Positions 54,301-63,112 of a stretch of 64,000 nt of DNA are shown one piece after another; the stretch's first letter is position 1; each line of letters starts with the position of its first letter. The notes beneath the pieces were generated by a model, which saw nothing but the letters and a program-made list of their open reading frames with translations, did not search any database and was not told where the DNA came from. Where the stretch lies: positions 124,001-188,000 of the forward strand of contig NZ_JAVIFX010000006.1 in NCBI RefSeq assembly GCF_031157255.1, in the 5' to 3' direction. This stretch comes from Bradyrhizobium sp. LHD-71 (GTDB lineage Bacteria; Pseudomonadota; Alphaproteobacteria; Rhizobiales; Xanthobacteraceae). Made by a program: the position numbers and the translations under genes.

Positions 54301-57300
54301 TCACGCCAGGCAGCACGGTCCGCACCTATTCGCAATATAACGAGCAGGGCTACGAAGCCTTCCAGCTCGCGCAGGCGGCGACCTTCGGCGTGGCCCGCCC
54401 GTTACTGGCGGTCGACGGCAAGTTCCTGACCCTCAATCTGTCGACACTGGATACGGGCAGCGCGCCGCGCCTGGAATCGGCGCTCATTTTCGACGGCTTC
54501 GCCGATTTCACCCCCGGCGAGGGCGGCTATGGTGGCACCCTGGCGGTCTCCGGCCGCGGCGGTGCCAACCGTTCGTACGACACCGACATGGTGATCACCG
54601 GAGCGGGCAGCACGACGCTCCGCAGCAGCAGTGTCACCACCGTTGCCGCCTCCGAGATCGCCGACATCGGAGCGGCCAATCTCTATATCGGCTCCGCGCC
54701 CAAGCCCGGATATGCGGCTGGAAATCCGGTGCTCGAATTCACGGTCAATGACGGCCTCGTCCGCTCGCTGACCTTGGAAAGCGGGGTTGTGCTGACGGGC
54801 TCGCAGGTCATGCTCGTGGCCCAGCACGGCGGCATCACGGTGAAGTCCGGCGCGTCGGTCAATACGATCGGCCAAGGGCTGCAGGCGCCGGACACGGCCG
54901 CCACCGGCTTGCTGTTCAGCGCGCCCGCGTTGCTCGCGGTCTCGAACGGCTCGGTCTCGCTCGAACCGTACCAGCAAAACACGCCGTCTAGGATCACGCT
55001 CGAGGACGGCTCGTCGCTCTACAGCGAAGGGTCGATCGCCTTCACTGCCGGCCAGGGCGTCGTCCTGCAGGACGGTGCGCGTTTCGGCACGCGCGATCTC
55101 GAACTGGCGCTGCCCTATATCAATATCGGCACCGCGGAGCAGCTTGCGGCCGCGGCGGCCGCCGGCATCCTGCCGGGCGGATTGTCGCTCAATCAGGCGG
55201 TGCTCGACAGGCTGGTGCGGGGCGATCCGCAGACCGGCGCCCCGGGGATGAAGAATCTCATCCTGTCGGCGGTGAACTCGATCAACTTCTACGGCTCCGT
55301 AAGCCTCTCCACGCTCGACGAGAGCGGCAAGTCGGTCCTTGAAAGCTTCGTGCTGAGCACGCCCGCGATCTATGGCCATGGCGGCGCGGATGACAGCGTC
55401 ACGCTGACCACCGAACGGCTGGTGTGGTCGAGCCGTTCGCTGCGGACGGGTGCGACCGGTTCAGGCCAGCCGGTCTATGGCCCTGCCGCGCCCGGCGCGA
55501 TCATCGCCAACGGGCCGGGCACCGGCCACGGCGTCTTCAATGTCGACGCCCGCGAGATCCTGTTCGGCTATCTCGAACGGTCGCGGCCGCTCAACACGGT
55601 CCAGTTCAACCGGCTGATGCTGGGCTTCGGGACGGTGAACCTCAACGCCTCGGAGCGCATCACCTCGAACAACATCAACACGCTCGCGGTCTGGCGGACC
55701 GGGGCGAGCCCGACCTCGTCCTTCGATCCCGCCACCTATACTGGCGAGCAGGCAGCCTTGAACCTGGTCACGCCGCTGCTGACCGGCGACAGCGGATCGA
55801 CGCTGTCGGTCTATGCCGGTGGTGCACTGCGTGTCGTCGCGCCGCAGGGAGCGCCCGCCGGCATCGCTTCGGCGGACACACTCGGCGCCACGATCAACCT
55901 CGCATCGGTCCAGGGTTCGGTTCAGCTCGATACGGCAGTCGCGCTGCCCTCCGGCAAGCTGACGGTGACCGCGGACCAAAGCCTTCAGATCGATAGCGGC
56001 GCGCGCATCGACCTGGCCGGCCGCGCCATCCCCTTCAAGGACGTGACGAAGTATTCGTGGGGCGGCGACGTCATCCTGGAAAGCACGCATAGCAGCATCG
56101 TGGTCCGTGACGGCGCGACCTTCGACGTTTCCGCGGCGAACAACCATGCCGGCTCGATCGCGCTGTCGGCGACCGATGCATCCGCTGGCGGCATCGCCTT
56201 CCTCAACCGGGACGGCACGCCGCTGCAGTCGCTCGACGGCATATTTAAGGGCTCGTCCACCGCGGGTTACGAGAGCGGCTCGTTCACGCTCAGCGGTCAT
56301 TTTGCCGGTTCCGCCAGCCAGAGCGAAGGCTTCGCGCGCATCAACGTGGCCCTGAATGCAGGAGGGTTCTTCCAGACGCGGGAATTCGCCCTCAAGCGAG
56401 GCGATCTCGCCATCGGCAACGAGGTGAGGGCGCGCAATGTCGTCGTCTCCGTCGACAGTGGCAGCTTGGCCGTACTCGGCCGGATCGACGCCAGCGGTGC
56501 GGCGCCGGGCTCCATCCGGCTTTCGGCCAAGAACGATCTGACCATTGCCTCCAGCGCCGTGCTCGACGTGCATGGCACCGAGCTGCAGACCGACAGCGAC
56601 GGCGTCGCTATCGAGGCTAAGAACCGCGGCAGCATCGAGCTGACCGCGACGACCGGGTGGCTTCGCCTCAATCAGGGCGCCGGCCTGGACATGAGCTCGC
56701 CGGATGGCGTGAGGCGCGGCAAGGTGGCGCTCAATGTCGGCCGTACGAGCGAGACGGGTGGCGACGCGCGCATCGACGCCACGTCCCCGCTCGACATCCG
56801 TGGCGCGCGCGAGATCGCGCTGAACGCTTTCTGGACCTATTCGCCGAGCGATGCCGACGGCAGCATCGTGCAGAATAACGGCGGTTCAGATCCGGTGGGT
56901 GCGGATGGCGCGCTCGGTCTCGACCAGATCGGTGCGCGCAACGTGCTGTTCATCGACGCGGCGCTCGCCAATGCCGGTCTTGCCGGCCGCACCGCCGGCC
57001 TGTCCGCTTACGGCGACGCCTATCACCTGCGACCGGGCGTCGAGATCACTGGCGGCTCGTCCTCAAACGGTAACCTCACGGTCAAGGGCAATCTCGATCT
57101 CGCGAGCCTGCGCACCTCGGACGAGGCCTACAGCGCCACGGAATCGGGCTCGCTCGTTATCCGCGCGCCGGGCAACCTGACCGTGAACGGCAGCATCACG
57201 GACGGCTTCGGCAATCCCGTCGCGAATCCGAACGACATCAGAAACAGCACCGAGAAGCTGACCAGCGATCGGACCTTGACTGAGGCGATCACCGTCGCAG

Positions 57301-60300
57301 CAGGATCGAGAATTCCGTTCACGACGCTGAAACTCGACATCGTCGCAGGAGCGAGCAATTCCGTTAAGCGCGGTGGTGTCGAGATCCCGTTCGGGTTCAC
57401 GGGCAGCCAGCTGAGCGTTCGCGCCGATTCGGTGTCCGACGAGGGGGTGCCCGGCCGTTGGAAGTTGACCGGGTCGATCACCCTCGTCGCCGATTTTAGG
57501 CTTATCCCAGAGATTCCGACCCGCACCGTCGTGGTGCCGGGTCCGGGTGGAACGACAACGACATACGTCGCGGGTCAGGTCATACCGGCGGGCACGGTCC
57601 TGCCGGCCGGGACCGTCATCAATATCGGTTTTATCCCTACTTCCACCAACTTTATCCTTCCGAGCGGTACGATCTACGGCGCCCAAAGCAGGCTGCCGGG
57701 TTCGGGCACGCTGGGGATCGTGGCCGGCACGACGACCATTCCGGAGGGGACAAATCTCGCCGCCGTCATGGGTAACGCTAATGGCATGGTCACGCTGCAG
57801 GCCGGCCAGACGCTGTCCGCCGGCGACATCCTGCCGGTGGGAATGGAGCTCGTCACATCGACGCCCATCGCCAATTATGCGCGCGCGCCGATGCTGGATG
57901 CCGGCAGCGAGTCGTGGTCGATCCGCCTCGTCAGCGGCGCCGACACCACCAGCGCGGACACACGGGCGGTGCAATCGCTGGCGGCGCTCGGGGTGGGCGG
58001 CAACATGCTGCTCTCCAACCCCCTCACCAACGTGGGCGGCAAGGTCCTGCCGAGCGTGATCCGCACCGGCACCGGCGATCTCGACCTCATCGCCGGGCGC
58101 GACCTCACCCAGGACACGCCCTTCGGCGTCTACACCGCGGGCACGCAGATCGATGTCGGCGGCGCCTATTCCGGCGTCACCTCGCAGGGCGGTTATTTCA
58201 CGCAAGGCGGCGGCGATCTGACGATCGCGGCCGGGCGCAATCTCACGGGCTCTCTCAAGGTGGAGGATCCTGCGTCCGGGGGCGGCGGCACGAATAATTA
58301 TTCGGTCGGCAACTGGCTGGTGCGCCAGGGCGACGCTGAGACTCCGGCGGCCTGGGGCATCCGCTTCGGGGCCTATGGCGGACCCAGCGCCAACATCTTC
58401 TATGCCTTCTCCGGCTTCGGCACTCTCGGCGGCGGCAATTTGAACGTCGACGCCGGCGGCGATGCTGGTGTGCTCGGCGCGTTCACAAACGGTGGCGGCC
58501 AGATCACTCTCAGCACCGGTGTCGTCTTCGCGGTGGGCGGAAGCGGCCGAGTCACCGCGGTGACGAAGACGGCGGACGGCGTTGTGACCGGCGGCACTTT
58601 GCTGCAGACCGGCGGCGGCGACCTCTCCGTCGCTATCGGCGGCCGGCTCAACCCGTTCACCGCGACAGCCGCTACGACGGACGATCTCAACGGCTCCTTC
58701 ACCAATCTGCGCGGCGACATCGCCGTGCAGGCCGGCGCCATCGGCGCGGCCAAGTTGGTCTACGGCGTCGGCGCGCTGAACGATCCGCGGGCCGTCGATC
58801 TCTATCGGGCGACGATGCTCCAGACCGACGGCGGCGTCGGCGGGCCGGTGGTCGTCATCGGCGACGGATCGGCCAGCCTGCGGGCGCGCGGCGACCTCGT
58901 CTTCGGTGCCGCCGGCGATCCCGGCATGATCTCTAACACCCCCGGCCCGGCCTTCTCGCTGTGGCGCCCGGACAGCGCGATCACGCTGTTCTCGGCGGGC
59001 GGCAACATGGTGCCGCTGAACCTCTCATCGTATGACGGCGCGAACGAAAAGTGGGGCAGCGAGGATACAACGAACCGGGCGATGATGACGCCGATCTTCG
59101 AGGCAGTCGCAGCACAGGGCAGCCTCTACTGGGCTGGCGTGCGGCGCATTGAATTGGCGCCGTCTCGCGACGGCTATCTCGAGCTTCTGGCCGGCGACTC
59201 GATTTACGCGGCGGGTATCAGCGGGAATTCCAACCCCGCCGCCTGGAGCGTCTCGGGCGCTCTGGCCGATCCCAATTCGATCCCCAATCCGTTCCGGCCG
59301 GGAAACAACAACTCCTATTTCCAGTTCCAGCCGGACACCGTCACCACCAACCTGCACGAGGGCGATGACAAGCTCATCCGCGTCTATGCGCTCACCGGCG
59401 ACATCGTCAATTTCACGCTCGGCGATCCCACGCCGCAAAACGTGAACGGCGAATTTTTGCCCCGTTATCGCGCGGCCATGCCGGCCCGCATCTATGCCGG
59501 ACGCGACATCGTCAATTTCGGCAAGAACGCTTATCGCAACCAACAGGCCGACGCAAAACTCAAAGATACCCCAAGCCTGATCCTGAACAACGATGCGACC
59601 GATGTCTCGATCATCGAGGCAGGCCGCGATATTCTCTACGCGCAGGTGCAGGTCGCTGGCCCGGGTTCGCTCGAAGTCGTCGCCGGCCGCAACCTCTATC
59701 TCGGCGACAAGGGCTCCATTGTCTCGATCGGACCGCTGCCCGCCGGCGACACCCGCTCCGGCGCGTCGATCCTGATGCAAGCGGGCGCAGGCGCATCGGG
59801 GCCGAATTATGCGGGGCTGCTGCCCTATCTCGATCCGGCCAACCTTGCGGTGACCGGCACGCCTCTCGCCGACCAGACGGGCAAGGTCGCCAAGACCTAT
59901 GAGCAGGAGCTCAAGATCTGGCTCGGGGAGCGCCACAGCTTCGAAGCGCCGACCGACGAAGAGGCGCGTGCCTATTTCATGGCGCTCGCGCCGGAGCAGC
60001 AGGCGATCTTCCTGCGCCAGGTCTATTTCGCCGAGCTGAAGGCGGGAGGTCGCGAATACAACGATCCGGAGAGCAGCCGCTTCGGCTCGTATCTGCGCGG
60101 CCGCAACGCCATTGCGGCGCTGTTTCCCGAGGGCGCGGCCTACGATGGCGACATCACGATCTTCGGCGGCGCCGGCGTGCGGACCCTGTTCGGCGGTGGC
60201 ATCCAGATGCTGACGCCGGGCGGTCAGCAAGTGGTCGGCGTCGAAGGCGAAGTGCCGCCGGCGAGCGCCGGCATCGTCACCCAGGGCTCGGGCGATATCG

Positions 60301-60998
60301 AGCTCTACGCGAAGGGCTCGATTCTGCTCGGTCTGTCGCGCATCATGACGACCTTCGGCGGCGACATCCTCGCCTGGTCGGCCGAAGGCGACATCAACGC
60401 CGGCCGCGGCGCCAAGACGACGATCGTCTACACGCCGCCGAAGCGGGTCTACGACGATGACGGCACGGTGACGTTGTCACCGAACGCGCCGACGTCGGGC
60501 GCCGGCATCGCCGCGCTCAATCCGATCCCCGGCCTTTCTTCGGGCGACATCGATCTGATCGCGCCTTTAGGCACGATCGACGCAGGCGAGGCAGGCATCC
60601 GAAGTGAAGCGAACATCAACGTTGCCGCGCTGCAGATCGTCAATGCTGCGAACATCCAGGCGCAAGGCAACACGACGGGCGTTCCGCAGGTCCAGGTCCC
60701 GAACATCGGCGGGCTAACGGAAGCATCCGGCGCGGCTGGTGCCGCAGCTCAACAGGCGGCAGTTCCGACCCAGAACTCGGCTTCCGCTCAGCCGTCGATC
60801 ATCATCGTCGAAGTCCTTGGTTTCGGTGGCGGCGATGGCGAGGCGCCCGCGAACGAAAACAACGAACGCCGCCGCTCCAGAACGCAGAGCCAGCAAGGAT
60901 ATGATCCCAACAGCATCTTCCGAATCGTTGGAAGCGGCGAATTGAGCGACGATCAGATGAGGATACTAGTCGGAGAGCGGACGACCGGTGCGCGCTGA
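48372..60998 (+). CDS. Giant filamentous-haemagglutinin exoprotein (TpsA, DUF3739 type)
   Basis: A single open frame of 4208 residues. Residues 1-45 form a long signal peptide (cut after QALA), followed by an Ala-rich helical segment (55-110). The TPS domain follows (about 110-290): VNVEQTRQKAILTWDTFNVG and the NPNGI-type motif as NQNGI (219-223), then VNVGALIAST. Most of the rest is Gly/Ala/Ser/Asp-rich beta-helix repeats. The C-terminus ends with a Ser/Pro-poor tail (IIIVEVLGFGGGDGEAPANE). It belongs to the filamentous-haemagglutinin proteins linked to VreARI signalling, such as PdtA. It should be secreted by an outer-membrane TpsB and act as adhesin or biofilm matrix. Start: GTG, with GGAGAG upstream. 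Role inferred. Confidence 0.9.
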   Translation: MTARASASRPPVCATVTRSRLRERGLLLASVSVAALFMASPQALARPLGGPAPAPSAAAIAAAQSGAQEAARAARAAANSLKRATLSIQAQQASQQAARDAARAALQANAVPNGLRPGGLQIGIGVVGPNGAVNTELWQGAKLPTEFADGDRVRVNVEQTRQKAILTWDTFNVGGKTDLAFDQQGRRDWVVLNRVLGTDGRPSQILGNIKADGAVYVINQNGIVFGGASQVNVGALIASTAKISNEQFQSGIYSTQRGASWNPSFTDAAALLGNGAGGGVVKVEAGAQIETHAPSSVTSGGGFVLLMGGEVVNAGAITTPNGQTQLAAGDDFVLRRGYGTDQNIASTTRGNEIAPLFDAGSLAGLVRNDGLISSPQGDITLAGRTIEQNGILVASTSVNTRGTIHLLNSATDAHGSVTLGANSVTTIIPELESEETALNSQRDALIAASEAANLQRAGAASGPFDNLSLLADRLDQSRIEIVTGGNVIFKGSASAGSGSVTIAQGGQVSVSAGGRIFTESGATIDVSGVRDVVLAMSSNNILVNIQGNELRDSPVNRDNDYLKNADVWVDIRDLIYVPSGTGGYEGNRYYTPGGLLEVGGHLANTAHTIGEWSSVGGTITLAAQEVIAQQGSIFDISGGSLKYEAGYILTSNFLGPDGRIYNINDARADMTFYGLGHGFIRKNERWGITEVWTSPFGKGRVSRRWEDGYTVGRDAGTLILSTPTAVFEGDILADVVQGSRQTEARPDDVADGYKLGQNQTAKAGTLILGQYGALGRMGVHDTEVVIGDVANMTQGLDAASAMPAGRTGTLWLDAGHLNDQLLGGLDLATSGNMTIESDLTLADGGSIDLVAPIIDIRTNVTVRGGRVSASNQLTTREPQGDSIFTRATDLLRDGMSRVTLHSGATIDTSGTWTNALRDRANLRGLAFIDGGAVTLRSSGDVTLEEGSSIDTSSGGAILADGKTRGGKGGDVALLADFNGGGEGVLTLNGDVHGYGVEGGGTLALSTSGLVVIGDASYEIGSTLPAGSVTPADVRLTEALFIPAGTPLPAAYNQTVTAIAAGATLPTDVPFVTTTIAAEWVVPAGAVSIAYILPGDFRVTAAPPGTVIPVGSTVRGYSTLTPVLPGGYVLPANVFPTGLRLIAPQVVTFMPGTPAPLDVTIAAGTVIRAGTLLPMEARIEPSATLHVADGLLSRGFSKYSINGENGLVVASGAIVAPVMPVYRFDSASFAAPTGSDPSAALSLWLPDAFRADPVGGKLIQRGGVDLELLSGGSFGGDTKWLSGGGVTIAEGASITVDPGRKVTVASGGQIVIDGSITAHGGEIAVLNANRFSNKDVGGLSVWIGEYARLDASARAATAVDIRGRIYGVVSDGGKVVLGSRGGEDTLYENAYFSADAYVVVREGAVIDVSGTSAELDITTIGAAGRSTVARRAVASNGGSIVLDSYQGIYNDGTMLARAGGAGASGGTLTINFEAPIYSHTPSDIVPSRLQAGRALRISQTKQPSALPAALQAGAAHDGLRPGYARLSAEQVAEGGFDDLSLFARTAIVFEGDVNLVAGRSVALRTAGLYNSVDGAHASASAPYVTLDGRFVRQAGQWQVLPSLLPVYPTTGTLAVHGGLIDVAGRMNAYAGKLTLDSRSDLRFSTSTLAVTGDLDLIAQRIYPVTGARAELYAGTAIDVSGRPLLTSGTQNDATITIARHDDGPVAVPYSVFGSLSLTAGTIRQGGNLLAPLGAISLTTVDTQMVTRGLVEFLPGSLTSVSAKGLVIPYGGTVDGVSFTVDGSEPIPYDLLTGTIVKDADGNYLNNSASGRLGITATGHNVVSHSGSVLDLSGGGTLAGAAFVSGRGGSVDVLVNALADANPGYGFSKSGNPVYAIVPGIDIAPPVGGYSTAWTGAAPGIGEQITIPAGVPGLPAGTYTLLPANYALLPGAYRVELGARGTTGFAAAQSLPNGSYITSATRGVATTAIADTLTTSAIVTPGSTVRTYSQYNEQGYEAFQLAQAATFGVARPLLAVDGKFLTLNLSTLDTGSAPRLESALIFDGFADFTPGEGGYGGTLAVSGRGGANRSYDTDMVITGAGSTTLRSSSVTTVAASEIADIGAANLYIGSAPKPGYAAGNPVLEFTVNDGLVRSLTLESGVVLTGSQVMLVAQHGGITVKSGASVNTIGQGLQAPDTAATGLLFSAPALLAVSNGSVSLEPYQQNTPSRITLEDGSSLYSEGSIAFTAGQGVVLQDGARFGTRDLELALPYINIGTAEQLAAAAAAGILPGGLSLNQAVLDRLVRGDPQTGAPGMKNLILSAVNSINFYGSVSLSTLDESGKSVLESFVLSTPAIYGHGGADDSVTLTTERLVWSSRSLRTGATGSGQPVYGPAAPGAIIANGPGTGHGVFNVDAREILFGYLERSRPLNTVQFNRLMLGFGTVNLNASERITSNNINTLAVWRTGASPTSSFDPATYTGEQAALNLVTPLLTGDSGSTLSVYAGGALRVVAPQGAPAGIASADTLGATINLASVQGSVQLDTAVALPSGKLTVTADQSLQIDSGARIDLAGRAIPFKDVTKYSWGGDVILESTHSSIVVRDGATFDVSAANNHAGSIALSATDASAGGIAFLNRDGTPLQSLDGIFKGSSTAGYESGSFTLSGHFAGSASQSEGFARINVALNAGGFFQTREFALKRGDLAIGNEVRARNVVVSVDSGSLAVLGRIDASGAAPGSIRLSAKNDLTIASSAVLDVHGTELQTDSDGVAIEAKNRGSIELTATTGWLRLNQGAGLDMSSPDGVRRGKVALNVGRTSETGGDARIDATSPLDIRGAREIALNAFWTYSPSDADGSIVQNNGGSDPVGADGALGLDQIGARNVLFIDAALANAGLAGRTAGLSAYGDAYHLRPGVEITGGSSSNGNLTVKGNLDLASLRTSDEAYSATESGSLVIRAPGNLTVNGSITDGFGNPVANPNDIRNSTEKLTSDRTLTEAITVAAGSRIPFTTLKLDIVAGASNSVKRGGVEIPFGFTGSQLSVRADSVSDEGVPGRWKLTGSITLVADFRLIPEIPTRTVVVPGPGGTTTTYVAGQVIPAGTVLPAGTVINIGFIPTSTNFILPSGTIYGAQSRLPGSGTLGIVAGTTTIPEGTNLAAVMGNANGMVTLQAGQTLSAGDILPVGMELVTSTPIANYARAPMLDAGSESWSIRLVSGADTTSADTRAVQSLAALGVGGNMLLSNPLTNVGGKVLPSVIRTGTGDLDLIAGRDLTQDTPFGVYTAGTQIDVGGAYSGVTSQGGYFTQGGGDLTIAAGRNLTGSLKVEDPASGGGGTNNYSVGNWLVRQGDAETPAAWGIRFGAYGGPSANIFYAFSGFGTLGGGNLNVDAGGDAGVLGAFTNGGGQITLSTGVVFAVGGSGRVTAVTKTADGVVTGGTLLQTGGGDLSVAIGGRLNPFTATAATTDDLNGSFTNLRGDIAVQAGAIGAAKLVYGVGALNDPRAVDLYRATMLQTDGGVGGPVVVIGDGSASLRARGDLVFGAAGDPGMISNTPGPAFSLWRPDSAITLFSAGGNMVPLNLSSYDGANEKWGSEDTTNRAMMTPIFEAVAAQGSLYWAGVRRIELAPSRDGYLELLAGDSIYAAGISGNSNPAAWSVSGALADPNSIPNPFRPGNNNSYFQFQPDTVTTNLHEGDDKLIRVYALTGDIVNFTLGDPTPQNVNGEFLPRYRAAMPARIYAGRDIVNFGKNAYRNQQADAKLKDTPSLILNNDATDVSIIEAGRDILYAQVQVAGPGSLEVVAGRNLYLGDKGSIVSIGPLPAGDTRSGASILMQAGAGASGPNYAGLLPYLDPANLAVTGTPLADQTGKVAKTYEQELKIWLGERHSFEAPTDEEARAYFMALAPEQQAIFLRQVYFAELKAGGREYNDPESSRFGSYLRGRNAIAALFPEGAAYDGDITIFGGAGVRTLFGGGIQMLTPGGQQVVGVEGEVPPASAGIVTQGSGDIELYAKGSILLGLSRIMTTFGGDILAWSAEGDINAGRGAKTTIVYTPPKRVYDDDGTVTLSPNAPTSGAGIAALNPIPGLSSGDIDLIAPLGTIDAGEAGIRSEANINVAALQIVNAANIQAQGNTTGVPQVQVPNIGGLTEASGAAGAAAQQAAVPTQNSASAQPSIIIVEVLGFGGGDGEAPANENNERRRSRTQSQQGYDPNSIFRIVGSGELSDDQMRILVGERTTGAR

Positions 60999-61030
60999 AG
61001 GGTGTCGATAGGCGCTACCCCTAACTCAGC

Positions 61031-61131
61031 GTCGTCCTCGCGAAAGCGAGGACCCAGTATCCCAGAGCGTCAGTGATTTCATCACAGAGGCTGCGGCGTA
61101 CTGGATGCAAGCCTTCGAGCCTGACGACAGG
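61031..61131. repeat. Hairpin repeat downstream of the exoprotein gene
   Basis: GTCCTCGC-GAAA-GCGAGGAC (61034-61053), then CCAGTATCCC and GGCGTACTGGATGC. The last part also occurs near 43992. No gene in 61000-61225; this element and possible transcription stops occupy it. Confidence 0.75.
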
Positions 61132-61225
61132 GGTTCGACTTGAACTCATCATGCGCTAGCAGTGCGCGGGTTTGATGGTCGTACTGGTATCAATCCAAAA
61201 GATCTTCGGACGCCGGACGTCCCCG

Positions 61226-62959
61226 TCATCGCCAGACATTCGTGCGCGCCAGATCAACCACCTCATCGCCGCGGCCGTTGATCACCGCCTTCACCATGTA
61301 GAGCGTGAAGCCCTTCGCCATTTCCAGCGTGATCGAAGGCGGCATAGCCAGTTCGGTGCGGTTCACCACCGCGTCGATCAAAACGGGACCGTTATGCGCA
61401 AATGCTTCCGCGATCCCGTCGTTGACATCGCCCGGATCTTCCAGCCTGATCCCGCGGATGCCAATGCTTTCGGCCATCGCTGCGAAATTCGGATTCTTGA
61501 GCTCCGTTCCGAAATCGAGAAAGCCGGTGGATTTCTGTTCGAGTTCGATAAACCCGAGCGCGCCATTGTTGAACACCACGACCTTCATCGGAAGCCGATG
61601 CTGATTGAGCGTAAGAATATCTCCCATCAGCATGGTGAAGCCACCGTCGCCTGAAAGCGAGATCACCTGCCGGCCAGGAAAGGCTGCTTGCGCGCCAACC
61701 CCCTGCGCCATCGCGTTCGCCATGGAGCCATGCCAGAATGATCCGAGGAGCCGCCGCCGTCCGTTCATGGCAAGATAGCGGGCCGCCCACACGGTCGGCA
61801 GGCCCACATCGCAGGTGAAGATGGCGTCCTCCGACGCCTGGTCGCTGATCGCTTTTGCGACCTGTTGCGGGTGAATGAGCCGCTTGCCGGGCGTGCCGGT
61901 TGCGAGATCGTCAAGCGCCTTGCGCGCTTTCGCGTAATGCGCCTGCGCGCGGACAAGATGCGCCGCGTCACCTTTCTGATCGAGCAGCGGCAGCAACGCG
62001 GTAAGCGTCGCACGCACATCGCCGACGATACCGAGATCGACGGGAGCGCGGCGACCGATATTTTCGGGACGAATGTCCACTTGCGCGATGCGTGCGTTGC
62101 CTCCTTGCGGATAGAACTGGCGATAGGGAAAGTCGGTCCCCAACATCAAGAGGAGGTCGCAGTCGCGCATTGCATAATAGCCGGAAGAAAAGCCGATCAG
62201 TCCGGTCATGCCGACATCGTAGGGATTATTCCATTCGACATGTTCTTTGCCGCGCAAAGCATGCACCATGGGCGCCTTGAGCCGCTCACCTAAGGCAAGG
62301 AGCTCATCATGAGCCCCTTCACATCCCGAGCCGCACAGAATGGTGATGCGCTTTTCGCCATTGAGCAGGCCGGCCAGGCGCTCAAGGTCATTTCTTGACG
62401 ACGCGACCACAGGCGGCCGCGCTGTCAATCCATCGATCTTCACGGGCGTGTCGACGGCATCTTGCAGCGCGACGTCGCCGGGCAGCACCAGCACGGAGAC
62501 GCCGCGCTTGCCGGTCGCTTCACGCATCGCAATCTCGAGCGCGCGCGGCATCTGGTCCGGGCGCGACACCAGCTCGCAATAATGGCTGCATTCCTGAAAC
62601 AGTGTTTGCGGATGCGTCTCCTGAAAATAATTGCTGCCGATCTCTGCCGACGGAATATGCGCGGCGATACCAAGGACGGGAACCCGCGAGCGGTGGCAAT
62701 CGAACAGGCCATTGATGAGATGCAGATTGCCCGGACCGCAGCTTCCCGCGCAAACCGCGAGCTCGCCCGTCAGGTGTGCCTCGGCGCCGGCCGCAAAAGC
62801 GGCAACCTCCTCGTGCCTGACATGAATCCACTCGATCCGTCCTTGACGGCGGATCGCATCCGTCAAGCCGTTGAGGCTGTCACCGACAATTCCATAGATG
62901 CGTTTGACGCCGACTTGAGCGAGCGCTTCGATGAACTGCTCAGCAACACTTCGTGCCAT
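61226..62959 (-). CDS. poxB: Pyruvate dehydrogenase (ubiquinone), PoxB-type
   Basis: A 577-residue ThDP enzyme that decarboxylates pyruvate to acetate and passes electrons to ubiquinone at the membrane. It is close to E. coli Pox[56 protein letters not shown] and [17 protein letters not shown]. The ThDP motif is [20 protein letters not shown], and the C-terminal membrane-binding helix follows. Related acetolactate synthases lack the [18 protein letters not shown] block seen here. The region 62967-63050 before the gene has nested palindromes and is a likely operator. Confidence 0.93.
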   Translation of the reverse strand: MARSVAEQFIEALAQVGVKRIYGIVGDSLNGLTDAIRRQGRIEWIHVRHEEVAAFAAGAEAHLTGELAVCAGSCGPGNLHLINGLFDCHRSRVPVLGIAAHIPSAEIGSNYFQETHPQTLFQECSHYCELVSRPDQMPRALEIAMREATGKRGVSVLVLPGDVALQDAVDTPVKIDGLTARPPVVASSRNDLERLAGLLNGEKRITILCGSGCEGAHDELLALGERLKAPMVHALRGKEHVEWNNPYDVGMTGLIGFSSGYYAMRDCDLLLMLGTDFPYRQFYPQGGNARIAQVDIRPENIGRRAPVDLGIVGDVRATLTALLPLLDQKGDAAHLVRAQAHYAKARKALDDLATGTPGKRLIHPQQVAKAISDQASEDAIFTCDVGLPTVWAARYLAMNGRRRLLGSFWHGSMANAMAQGVGAQAAFPGRQVISLSGDGGFTMLMGDILTLNQHRLPMKVVVFNNGALGFIELEQKSTGFLDFGTELKNPNFAAMAESIGIRGIRLEDPGDVNDGIAEAFAHNGPVLIDAVVNRTELAMPPSITLEMAKGFTLYMVKAVINGRGDEVVDLARTNVWR

Positions 62960-62966
62960 AGCGGGA

Positions 62967-63050
62967 TCCCTGCTTGTTTCGCCGTGTGTAGCGCTACACT
63001 TGCGATGATAATGATCGATTTCAACTATCGTTCGAAAACAAGCAGGGAAG
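62967..63050. promoter_or_regulatory. Nested palindromes upstream of poxB
   Basis: A perfect 14-bp palindrome GTGTAGCGCTACAC (62986-62999), the size and symmetry of a TetR-type operator, lies within a larger inverted repeat with arms TCCCTGCTTGTTTCG (from 62968) and CGAAAACAAGCAGGGA (to 63048, one extra A). No regulator gene adjoins; the cognate protein is unknown. Confidence 0.5.
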
Positions 63051-63112
63051 ACAGCGTGGATTCCGGGCCCTCTTGTCCGGCGCGAACAGAGAGCGGTTGG
63101 CTCACTTATGCG

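Noticed and set aside
50331-60230. Several 200-500-residue minus-strand frames inside the exoprotein gene.
   Set aside because: Antisense shadows of a GC-rich gene; the plus-strand frame is continuous and has signal peptide and TPS domain.
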